A program made the position numbers and the translations under genes. The notes below the pieces were generated by a model. It saw nothing but the letters and a program-made list of their open reading frames with translations. It searched no databases and was not told the origin of the DNA. From Cytophagaceae bacterium (GTDB lineage Bacteria; Bacteroidota; Bacteroidia; Cytophagales; Spirosomataceae), in contig CANHCG010000157.1 of the NCBI GenBank assembly GCA_947459055.1, positions 1 to 5,201 of the forward strand: a stretch of 5,201 bases of DNA, given 5' to 3'. Numbering within the stretch: the first letter of the stretch is position 1; each line of letters starts with the position of its first letter. Below are positions 1 to 5,201 of this stretch, piece after piece.

Positions 1-1
1 C

Positions 2-1489
2 GACAAAAGCATGGTGGGGCTCAGCAACATTGACAACACCAGCGATGCAAACAAACCTATTTCCAGCGCCACACAAACAGCCTTAAATCTAAAAGCCAAT
101 GCCTCCGATGTCTCCACCTCGCTTGCGGCAAAAGCAAATAGCTCTGATGTCACAAGCGCCTTAGCTGACAAAGAGAACAACTCCAACAAATCCACTTCTA
201 CAGCCCTTGGAACCAGCGACATACTTTATCCAAGTCAAAAAGCCGTCAAAACCTATGTCGATACCCAAGCGCCTGACGCCAATACAAGCACTAAAGGAAA
301 AATTAGATTAGCTGGTGATTTAGGAGGTGAAGGTAGCACAGCCTCTTCGCCTGTCATTTCCGAATCCGCCATCAACAATAATAAACTAGCAGACAACGCA
401 GTAACAAGCAGCAAAATTTTAAACGGAACGATCTCCACCAATGATCTTGCGGACAACCTCATTACCAATTCAAAAATTGCCAGCGGTGCTGTGTCAAGCG
501 ATGAATTAGCCAATGGCGCAGTGACTGACAGCAAAATCAATAGCGTTTCAGGAAGTAAAGTGAGCGGAAACATCTCTGGAGGTGCCGCCTTTTTAAGTTC
601 CGCACGTAGCATTTATGGTAATTCTTTTGATGGCCGGACTAGCCTTAACCAAATTATCTCTTCCAGCTTTGGCGGAACAGGGAACGGGTTTACAAAATTT
701 TCAGGACCGTCCTCTTCTGAAAAAACATTCACCTTACCTAATTCCAATGCCACCATCCTAACCTCCGCCTCTCCTGTCACCGTGGGACAAGGCGGAACAG
801 GGTCGAACACACTTGCAAGTAACCAAGTGCTCCTTGGCAACGGAACAAGTGCCCTACAAACTGTCGCTCCAGGTAATTCAGGAAATGTATTAATGTCAAA
901 CGGCACTACTTGGGTTTCCTCTTCCCCCGGCAATTCAAATAACGGCTCCTCCCACGCCATCGGAGACTCTTATGGAGGAGGAATAATTTTTTATGTTTAT
1001 GACGGAGGAGCTCACGGATTAATCGCTGCCAGAAACGACCAAAGTAGCAATGCCGACTGGGACCTTGGAACCGGTTACGAGACACGCGCCAGAGCCAATG
1101 GAATTGGTGCAGGTTTGAAAAATACAACCTTAATCATTGCAAGTGAAATAAGCCAGCGGCAGTCCTCCCAAGAAGATAAAAATGGCCGAAATGGATATAA
1201 TGGTGAAGAATTTGCCGCCACGATTTGTAATGAATTTTACGTGAGTACCACAGAAAACAATATTGAAACGACCTTCGGCGATTGGTATTTACCCAGCAAA
1301 TACGAACTGAATTTACTTTACCAAAAACGAACTACTGTAGGGAATTTTGCATCAGATAAGTACTGGAGTTCCACCGAATATGATTCAGATAAAGCTTGGA
1401 CAATAAATTTTGCCACCCGTTCAGGATCAGCCGAAAGTACACAAGACAAAACCGACGGAAACCGGGTGCGCGCCATTCGTGCCTTCTAA
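2..1489 (+). CDS. Tail-fibre-like repeat protein with C-terminal Lcl_C (DUF1566) domain, 5'-truncated
   Basis: The reading frame is open to the left edge. The first ATG (11-13) lies inside a fibre module of the VGLxNxDNTSDxNKP type, so it is probably internal and the real start is outside the window. Numbering from that ATG (492 residues): 1-26 fibre module; 28-56 two and a half copies of a 13-residue KAN-SDV repeat, likely coiled coil or stalk; 60-86 an NKST...YPSQKAVKTYVDTQ module common in Bacteroidota fibre proteins; 125-184 six decapeptide repeats; 221-300 two GGTG modules of 40 residues; 318-492 an Lcl_C domain, with YGGGIIFYV, HGLIAA, DWYLPSKYELNLLYQ, YWSSTEYDSDKAW and the terminal RVRAIRAF. 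Lcl_C is named after a Legionella adhesin that binds sulfated polysaccharides, so a ligand-binding tip on a stalk is the inferred role. No T9SS tail is present, and any signal peptide would be upstream. No phage genes are adjacent, so a chromosomal surface protein is more likely than a prophage fibre. The family call is firm; the ligand is unknown. Confidence 0.85.
   Translation, partial: DKSMVGLSNIDNTSDANKPISSATQTALNLKANASDVSTSLAAKANSSDVTSALADKENNSNKSTSTALGTSDILYPSQKAVKTYVDTQAPDANTSTKGKIRLAGDLGGEGSTASSPVISESAINNNKLADNAVTSSKILNGTISTNDLADNLITNSKIASGAVSSDELANGAVTDSKINSVSGSKVSGNISGGAAFLSSARSIYGNSFDGRTSLNQIISSSFGGTGNGFTKFSGPSSSEKTFTLPNSNATILTSASPVTVGQGGTGSNTLASNQVLLGNGTSALQTVAPGNSGNVLMSNGTTWVSSSPGNSNNGSSHAIGDSYGGGIIFYVYDGGAHGLIAARNDQSSNADWDLGTGYETRARANGIGAGLKNTTLIIASEISQRQSSQEDKNGRNGYNGEEFAATICNEFYVSTTENNIETTFGDWYLPSKYELNLLYQKRTTVGNFASDKYWSSTEYDSDKAWTINFATRSGSAESTQDKTDGNRVRAIRAF
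92..178 (+). repeat. 13-residue (39 bp) stalk repeat within the fibre gene
   Basis: Residues 28-56 (from the ATG at 11) read as KAN-SDV-xxxLAxK units starting at K28, K41 and K54 (third partial), a 13-residue period. The repeat is clear in the protein but degenerate at the DNA level, so it is an old structural repeat and not a recent tandem duplication. The regular Leu/Val spacing suggests a coiled-coil or trimeric stalk segment (inference). Confidence 0.6.
383..562 (+). repeat. Six decapeptide repeats (30 bp period) in the fibre stalk
   Basis: Residues 125-184 divide into six units of exactly ten residues: KLADNAVTSS, KILNGTISTN, DLADNLITNS, KIASGAVSSD, ELANGAVTDS and KINSVSGSKV. Leu/Ile at position 2, Asn/Gly at position 5 and Val/Ile at position 7 recur; the last unit is degenerate. 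Repeats of the LADGAVTxxKI type are familiar from phage head and tail fibres and bacterial surface proteins, where they form repetitive beta-structured shafts. DNA identity between units is low. Confidence 0.75.
671..802 (+). repeat. Paired GGTG-module direct repeat, 120 bp apart
   Basis: The 12-mer GGCGGAACAGGG occurs at 671-682 and again at 791-802, exactly 120 bp (40 residues) apart, and encodes GGTG both times. It marks the starts of two consecutive 40-residue modules (residues 221-260 and 261-300). The second carries the NQVLLGNGTSALQTVAPG segment typical of tail-fibre-like proteins. Outside the GGTG core the two modules differ. Confidence 0.6.
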
Positions 1490-2005
1490 TCATTCCTTAA
1501 TCACACCCTCCACATATGGCTTGCCCCTATATAGCACATGCAATATGTATTTGCCCGTTTTGACTTGTTTAAAATCCAGTAATTTCACCTCGGAAATATT
1601 TGCAGGATACGTTGATTCCCACACTAATTGGCCAGTTATTGAATACATAGCCACAAAAGTGGGCGAAGTGCTTGGTTCCGAAAATTTAATTGTCAACTGG
1701 TCCACAAAAGGATTCGGAAATACCTGATAACGAATCGGATTTTCCTCCGCCACTTGAATTTTTAAGCCTGATTTCTGAATAGAACGAGCGATTAAATTGG
1801 GCTGCTTAAATCCTTGTCGGACCGTCAAGCCATTTCGCACCGAAGTTCCCGACACCACACTCGCCTGACCGATTACATGCGAATAATATTTCCCCTGTAC
1901 CAATCCATTGGCTCCTGCGGCTGAAATGGTCGAAGAATTGGACCCCTGGGCTAGTAAGCCAACCGGTGCCAGAAAAAACAACATGAGAACCCAGCCATTT
2001 TTCAT
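1490..2005 (-). CDS. Small secreted protein with T9SS type A C-terminal sorting domain
   Basis: This 171-residue protein has three parts. Residues 1-19 are a Sec signal peptide (MKN, then the hydrophobic run WVLMLFFLAPVGLLA, with cleavage likely just before Gln20). Residues about 22-75 form a Gly/Ser-rich segment with HVIGQASVVSGT and a VRQGFKQPNL end, resembling the SxGQ...GvqQP region of short Bacteroidota T9SS proteins. Residues about 95-171 are the sorting domain, starting VFPNPFVDQLTIKF, with YSITGQLV and KTGKYILHV. That domain directs export through T9SS and is normally removed on attachment to or release from the cell surface, so the mature part would be only about 75 residues. I chose the ATG at 2003-2005 because it starts directly at the signal peptide; a longer frame would need a TTG at 2030-2032 and would overlap glf. 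The gene lies 17 bp after glf, probably in the same transcript. The function of the mature part is unknown. Confidence 0.85.
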   Translation of the reverse strand: MKNGWVLMLFFLAPVGLLAQGSNSSTISAAGANGLVQGKYYSHVIGQASVVSGTSVRNGLTVRQGFKQPNLIARSIQKSGLKIQVAEENPIRYQVFPNPFVDQLTIKFSEPSTSPTFVAMYSITGQLVWESTYPANISEVKLLDFKQVKTGKYILHVLYRGKPYVEGVIKE

Positions 2006-2022
2006 AAACGCTTTGTATATAA

Positions 2023-3126
2023 TCACCCCCAATTCGCCTCCACCATGCTTAAGGCGCGCTCGATGATTTGGTGCATGTCATAATATTTATACTCCCCCAA
2101 TCGCCCCCCAAAAAATACATTTTTCTCCTGAGCCGCTAAACTTTTATAGCGCTCAAAAAGCGCGTTGTTCGACGCATCATTCACCGGATAATAAGGCTCC
2201 GTTTTCGAAGCCTCATAGGGCTCCGGATATTCATAACTAATCCAAGTCGCCGGCGTCTCATTGAACTCAAAATGCTTATGCTCAATAATCCGCGTATAAG
2301 GCACCGCTTCATCCGTATAATTCATCACCGCCACACCTTGGTGATTCGGATATTCATGCCGAACATGATCAAATCGGGTTGTTTTATATTCCAATTCCCC
2401 AAATTCATACCCAAAATATGCATCAATCGGACCGGTATAAATCACCTGCTCCGCTAAGGCGTGATAAGACTCTTTGTCCGCCAAATAATCCTCTCCTAAA
2501 CGCACCTCGATTCCATCCAATAATTTCTCGAAAATCTGTGTATATCCTCCTTCCGGAATTCCCTGAAAACGATCATTGAAATAATTCGTATCAAAAGTAA
2601 ATCGAACCGGCAAGCGCTTTATGATTTCTTTCGGCAATTCCTTCGGATCCTTCATCCATTGCTTCGCCGTATAGCCTTTGATCAGTTTCTCGTAAATATC
2701 TTTCCCAACCAAACGAATCGCCTGCTCCTCTAAATTTTGCGGATCTACCATGTCTTTGCCTTGTTCTTCGATGATTTTTTGCGCCTCCTCAGGCGTGTTC
2801 ACGCCCCATAATTGGTTGAACGTCCACATATTAAATGGCAAAGCATATAATTCGCCTTGGTAATTCGCCACCGGCCGATTCGTATAATGGTTAAACCGTG
2901 CATATTGATTAATCCAATGCCACACCTTTTCATTCGACGTATGAAAAATGTGTGCACCGTAGATGTGTAAATGAATGTCGTCTCGTTTTTCGGTATAACA
3001 ATTCCCGCCGATGTGCGCGCGCTTCTCGATGACCAAACAGCGATGTCCTTTGTTCGTCAATTCCCGCGCACAAATGCTCCCGAAAAAACCGGCACCAACT
3101 ATCAAAAAATCATATGGCTTACTCAT
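2023..3126 (-). CDS. glf: UDP-galactopyranose mutase
   Basis: This 367-residue cytoplasmic flavoenzyme interconverts UDP-galactopyranose and UDP-galactofuranose, supplying Galf for surface polysaccharides. Visible signatures: an N-terminal FAD-binding Rossmann motif (VGAGFFG, 10-16, with acidic E34 ending strand 2); the RAHIGGNCYT loop (36-45); YGAHIFHT (56-63); GYTAKQWMKDPKELP (151-165), including the substrate-contacting Trp157; VRFTFDTNYFNDRFQGIPEGGY (174-195); YTRIIEHKHF (277-286); and the C-terminal GRLGEYKYYDMHQ (341-353) of the FAD site. Arg175 and Arg279 sit where the two catalytic-site arginines of bacterial Glf are expected (inferred from motif context). The length is normal for the family and nothing is missing. 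The ATG at 3124-3126 follows the glycosyltransferase stop by 8 bp and is preceded by a weak purine-rich GTGAAAGA, so co-transcription is likely. The identification is firm. Confidence 0.97.
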   Translation of the reverse strand: MSKPYDFLIVGAGFFGSICARELTNKGHRCLVIEKRAHIGGNCYTEKRDDIHLHIYGAHIFHTSNEKVWHWINQYARFNHYTNRPVANYQGELYALPFNMWTFNQLWGVNTPEEAQKIIEEQGKDMVDPQNLEEQAIRLVGKDIYEKLIKGYTAKQWMKDPKELPKEIIKRLPVRFTFDTNYFNDRFQGIPEGGYTQIFEKLLDGIEVRLGEDYLADKESYHALAEQVIYTGPIDAYFGYEFGELEYKTTRFDHVRHEYPNHQGVAVMNYTDEAVPYTRIIEHKHFEFNETPATWISYEYPEPYEASKTEPYYPVNDASNNALFERYKSLAAQEKNVFFGGRLGEYKYYDMHQIIERALSMVEANWG

Positions 3127-3134
3127 TCTTTCAC

Positions 3135-4007
3135 TTATTTTATCTTTTCTAACATTTCGATGGCCTGGTCTTCCTCCCAGTCATACAGCTCTTTTTTGAA
3201 TAAGGATGGCGTTCCTCCCGCCGACTGACTCGTCCAGCCATGCACCGCATAGGCATCAAAACTCACATGCCTAAATTTATAACCTCTTAAAGATACATCC
3301 CGAAACCAAGGTATCCCAAAATCCAAATTATTATGTATCCCAAATGGCCGAATCGTTCCATAAGGAATCCCTATCGGCCGTGCTTTTTTCAAATTAAACA
3401 AGGTCACATATTCATTCAAGCGACATTCCGGCAAAGGCCAACCCATCTCCCCTACAACTCCTTGCATGACAGCCCGACGATTCGTTGCCCCCGCATATAA
3501 ATCCGCAATTTCAGCCGCATTTGGCCGATATTCAAAATAGCGATGACTGTCACATAAGTTGCCATGGGCCGGACAATTCCAGCATTGGCCCACGGTCCCA
3601 ACCGCCAAATCGTCCTGAATTTGTTCTAAATAATAGGTCAACAAATCCCCAGAAAATAACATGTCATTATGCAACACAAATAAATAGGGACTACGACTCG
3701 CTTCCCATGCATATTGGTATTTAATCGACTTCCGATAAGATGGAATGTAAAATTTTAAGCGCTGTACTAATCCCGGACCACTCATGTCACGAGGTCCAAA
3801 AAACCGCTCGGAAACATTGTATTTCACCGGCAAACCCTCCAGCAATTCTTTTAAGATTTCCGTATCTACATCAAAGGGCTGTTTCTTTTCAAACGTCACA
3901 TAAATCGTATTGATCAAATGACCCGAATACTTATAGAGGGAATGAAGAGCTACAGCCGTATGATACGGTTTTCCGTAGACCATCATCGCCACATCGATTG
4001 GTTTCAT
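3135..4007 (-). CDS. Putative GT-A-type glycosyltransferase, candidate galactofuranosyltransferase
   Basis: This is a 290-residue soluble protein without a signal peptide or membrane segment. The N-terminus (MKPIDVAMMVYGKPYHTAVALHSL) has the first strand and helix of a nucleotide-sugar-binding GT-A domain. SPYLFVLHNDMLFSGDLL (106-123) follows, with H113-N114-D115 in the place of the metal-binding DxD motif. A Cys-rich patch comes next (C142 and C145 in QCWNCPAHG, then C152), and a C-terminal YAVHGW (253-258) with His256 resembles the late metal-binding His of GT-A enzymes. Lying 8 bp upstream of glf on the same strand, it may transfer Galf from the UDP-Galf that Glf makes; this is inference from context, and the sugar, acceptor and CAZy family cannot be fixed here. 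The ATG at 4005-4007 is the first in-frame start, with a candidate promoter about 25 bp upstream. A remote non-enzymatic relative is possible but less likely. Confidence 0.72.
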   Translation of the reverse strand: MKPIDVAMMVYGKPYHTAVALHSLYKYSGHLINTIYVTFEKKQPFDVDTEILKELLEGLPVKYNVSERFFGPRDMSGPGLVQRLKFYIPSYRKSIKYQYAWEASRSPYLFVLHNDMLFSGDLLTYYLEQIQDDLAVGTVGQCWNCPAHGNLCDSHRYFEYRPNAAEIADLYAGATNRRAVMQGVVGEMGWPLPECRLNEYVTLFNLKKARPIGIPYGTIRPFGIHNNLDFGIPWFRDVSLRGYKFRHVSFDAYAVHGWTSQSAGGTPSLFKKELYDWEEDQAIEMLEKIK

Positions 4008-4029
4008 ATCATGTCAGGTAAATTCCCGC

Positions 4030-4064
4030 CAAAATTACGAATATAAATTCAGGAAATTGATCAA
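4030..4064 (-). promoter_or_regulatory. Candidate Bacteroidota-type promoter for the glycosyltransferase-glf-T9SS operon
   Basis: On the minus strand, 4037-4030 reads TAATTTTG, an exact match to the Bacteroidota -7 consensus TAnnTTTG. A TTG at 4064-4062 could be the -33 element, but the 24 bp spacer is a little longer than the usual 19-23. Transcription would begin near 4025, giving a leader of roughly 18 nt before the ATG at 4007. It lies in the only sizeable intergenic gap and points the right way. No Shine-Dalgarno sequence is evident. Confidence 0.45.
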
Positions 4065-4077
4065 AAGGTTTTGACAA
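4057..4077. repeat. AT-rich imperfect inverted repeat in the intergenic gap
   Basis: The plus strand reads TTGATCAAAA-GG-TTTTGACAA: arms of nine pairs with one bulged base and a 2 bp centre. The inner CAAAA-GG-TTTTG is perfect. It lies downstream of the sulfur-transport pair and overlaps the proposed -33 element of the next operon. It could be a weak terminator for the former or an operator for the latter. The short centre, AT-only inner arms and lack of a long T run argue against a classical intrinsic terminator. Confidence 0.3.
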
Positions 4078-4103
4078 GCCAAAGAAAGTGAACTAACCCG
4101 CCA

Positions 4104-4613
4104 CTAGTGGGGCAATTTATCCCGGAATTTTCCATACACCCACGTGCCTAAGGTCGCACTAGCAATCACCGCCAAGACCGCAAAAGCACCCGTTGCCACT
4201 TGGGCAAACAAAGGGCCAGGACAAGCACCGGTCATGGCCCAACCAAATCCAAAGCATAAGCCCCCTATAATTTGGCCTTTATTGAATTTCTTATCCGAAA
4301 AGGTAATCGCCTCCCCATGAATGGTTTTTACTTTGAATTTTTTAATCAAAAACACCGAAATCGCACCCACGACCACCGCAGTACCTATCACCCCATACAT
4401 GTGGAAACTTTGTAAACGAAACATCTCCTGAATACGAAACCAAGAAATAATCTCCGCCTTGATAAAGACAACTCCAAACAATACCCCAACCAAACTATAT
4501 TTCAACTGGTAATACCATGGATGAACCAAACTCGATTCATTCACACACATACTATCCAAAGACCTTACTTCGTAATCAGTCTCCTCGACCTGATTTGTTG
4601 CTTGCTTATTCAT
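4104..4613 (-). CDS. YeeE/YedE-type half-transporter, DUF6691 family (PmpB-like)
   Basis: This 169-residue inner-membrane protein has about four predicted helices (36-54, 73-90, 113-130, 140-160). Family signatures are KAEIISWFRIQEMFRLQSFHMYG (52-74) and GGLCFGFGWAMTGACPGPLFAQ (117-138), with Cys131 in the TGACPGP motif and Cys120 just before it. YeeE/YedE proteins of the TsuA type pass thiosulfate across the membrane by relaying it between cysteines; in split systems such as PmpA/PmpB each protein carries one half. The partner gene ends only 4 bp upstream, so the pair is almost certainly co-transcribed and probably translationally coupled; no separate ribosome site is seen. About 34 hydrophilic residues precede the usual core start, longer than I expect for the family; Met22 is an alternative start. 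The stop lies within a 10 bp palindrome, CCACTAGTGG (4101-4110). The substrate (thiosulfate or another reduced sulfur compound) is inferred from the family. Confidence 0.85.
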   Translation of the reverse strand: MNKQATNQVEETDYEVRSLDSMCVNESSLVHPWYYQLKYSLVGVLFGVVFIKAEIISWFRIQEMFRLQSFHMYGVIGTAVVVGAISVFLIKKFKVKTIHGEAITFSDKKFNKGQIIGGLCFGFGWAMTGACPGPLFAQVATGAFAVLAVIASATLGTWVYGKFRDKLPH

Positions 4614-4617
4614 CCGA

Positions 4618-5181
4618 TTATAAGGTTAAAATGTAAGGTAAAATGAAATTGGCCATGATAAATCCACCCACCATAAAAGCGATCGTCGCGACCAAGGATG
4701 GCCACTGCAAATTAGATAAGCCCATAATCGCATGGCCCGACGTACATCCCCCCGCATACCGCGTCCCAAATCCAACAAGGAATCCACCCACGACCATTAA
4801 GATAAATCCGCGTAAAGTGAACAATTGAGCCCATGAAAATAATTCAGACGGCACCATGCCCGAATAATCCGTAACACCATAGCTAGCCAATTCCTTCGCC
4901 AAATCTGGATGGACAATGACTGGGTCCGTAGCGCCTAAAAAGAGCGTGGATAAAATCCCGCCAACAACGATTCCACCCACAAAAAATAAATTCCACGATT
5001 CCTTTTTCCAGTCATAATGAAAAAATGAAATATCACTCGGAAAACAAGCCGCACAGATGTGCCGCAAATTCGATGAAATACCAAAATGCTTATTGCCCAA
5101 AATCAATAAAGCTGGCACAATTAATCCGATGATGATCCCGGCCGTATACCAGGGCCAAGGAGCGCGTAAAATTTCTATCAT
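4618..5181 (-). CDS. YeeE/YedE-type sulfur transport half-protein (Sulf_transp, PmpA-like)
   Basis: This 187-residue inner-membrane protein is the first gene of the sulfur pair. Predicted helices lie at about 12-29, 64-83, 123-140 and 160-182. Signatures are FGISSNLRHICAACFP (33-48), with Cys43 and Cys46 as a CxxC pair, and GFGTRYAGGCTSGHAIMGL (137-155), with Cys146 in the conserved GGCTSGH motif. In the structurally known YeeE thiosulfate channel, conserved cysteines hand the substrate along the pore; Cys146 here and Cys131 of the partner are the likely equivalents (inference). The loop at 84-115, between helices 2 and 3, is longer and polar. The ATG at 5179-5181 starts directly before a short amphipathic segment and the first helix. 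Only 20 bp upstream are visible, with no promoter seen, so an upstream gene may belong to the same operon. In other bacteria such pairs often sit beside sulfur-handling enzymes or a BigR-type regulator, none of which is in view. Confidence 0.88.
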   Translation of the reverse strand: MIEILRAPWPWYTAGIIIGLIVPALLILGNKHFGISSNLRHICAACFPSDISFFHYDWKKESWNLFFVGGIVVGGILSTLFLGATDPVIVHPDLAKELASYGVTDYSGMVPSELFSWAQLFTLRGFILMVVGGFLVGFGTRYAGGCTSGHAIMGLSNLQWPSLVATIAFMVGGFIMANFILPYILTL

Positions 5182-5201
5182 GGTAAGTTTATTATCGTTG
5201 A

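Noticed and set aside
253..960. Two abutting minus-strand open frames (253-612 and 613-960) antisense to the fibre gene
   Set aside because: They have Leu/Pro-rich low-complexity translations with no recognisable domain. They mirror the codon pattern of the repetitive Ser/Thr/Asn-rich fibre gene, which has strong protein-level evidence on the other strand.
906..1127. Minus-strand open frame inside the Lcl_C region
   Set aside because: It has a basic, Trp/Arg-rich composition without domain features and lies fully inside the well-supported plus-strand gene.
1410..1727. Plus-strand open frame spanning the convergent junction
   Set aside because: It overlaps the Lcl_C end in another frame and the T9SS domain in antisense; both of those have clear family signatures.
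2006..2032. TTG start at 2030-2032 for the T9SS protein
   Set aside because: It would add nine residues before the signal peptide and overlap the glf end; the ATG at 2003-2005 gives a normal MKN signal peptide.
2272..3228. Plus-strand open frames antisense to glf and the glycosyltransferase
   Set aside because: They are short, compositionally biased and fully covered by the conserved minus-strand enzymes.
4004..4012. Two-codon mini frame ATG ATA TGA overlapping the glycosyltransferase start
   Set aside because: It could be a minimal upstream frame, but it is expected by chance in AT-rich leaders and has no ribosome site.
4101..4110. Perfect 10 bp palindrome CCACTAGTGG over the DUF6691 stop codon
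   Set aside because: It has no loop and no T run, so it is not an intrinsic terminator, and a single short palindrome is not evidence of a binding site.
4643..4828. Plus-strand open frame antisense to the sulfur transport half-protein
   Set aside because: It lies opposite a conserved membrane gene and has a Pro/Lys/Ile-rich shadow composition and no domain.

Overview
The window looks like a piece of a Bacteroidota chromosome. The strongest marker is a small secreted protein at 1490-2005 (minus) that ends in a type IX secretion (T9SS) type A C-terminal signal, an export route confined to that phylum and its close relatives. Two other things agree with this: a perfect Bacteroidota-type -7 box (TAnnTTTG) upstream of the sugar genes, and the near absence of strong Shine-Dalgarno sequences. 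The species cannot be fixed from this sequence. Moderate GC and gene style would fit an environmental Cytophagales-like bacterium, but that is a guess.

Layout from left to right. (1) 2-1489 plus: the 3' part of a long fibre-like surface protein. It has phage-tail-fibre-style stalk repeats and ends in an Lcl_C (formerly DUF1566) domain. Its true start lies left of the window. (2) 1490-2005 minus: the T9SS-sorted small protein, convergent with the fibre gene; the two stop codons touch with no base between them. (3) 2023-3126 minus: UDP-galactopyranose mutase (glf), which makes UDP-galactofuranose. (4) 3135-4007 minus: a GT-A-like glycosyltransferase of unassigned specificity and a candidate user of UDP-Galf. 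(5) 4008-4103: the only sizeable non-coding gap (96 bp), holding a candidate promoter for the three-gene set 4>3>2 and an AT-rich imperfect inverted repeat. (6) 4104-4613 and 4618-5181 minus: a tightly coupled pair of YeeE/YedE-type half-transporters (DUF6691 and Sulf_transp families) with conserved cysteines, probably importing thiosulfate or a related sulfur compound. The last 20 bases are upstream of this pair.

How the genes may work together. The glycosyltransferase, glf and the T9SS protein are on one strand with gaps of 8 and 17 bp and probably form one transcript, linking galactofuranose glycan synthesis with a secreted surface protein. The fibre protein next door is probably also a surface or adhesive protein, so the left three quarters of the window reads as a cell-surface locus. 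The sulfur pair is a separate unit. No RNA genes, CRISPR arrays, insertion sequences, integrases or phage structural or packaging genes were seen. I found no clearly new system. The most interesting points are the fibre/T9SS pair and the unassigned glycosyltransferase coupled to glf.
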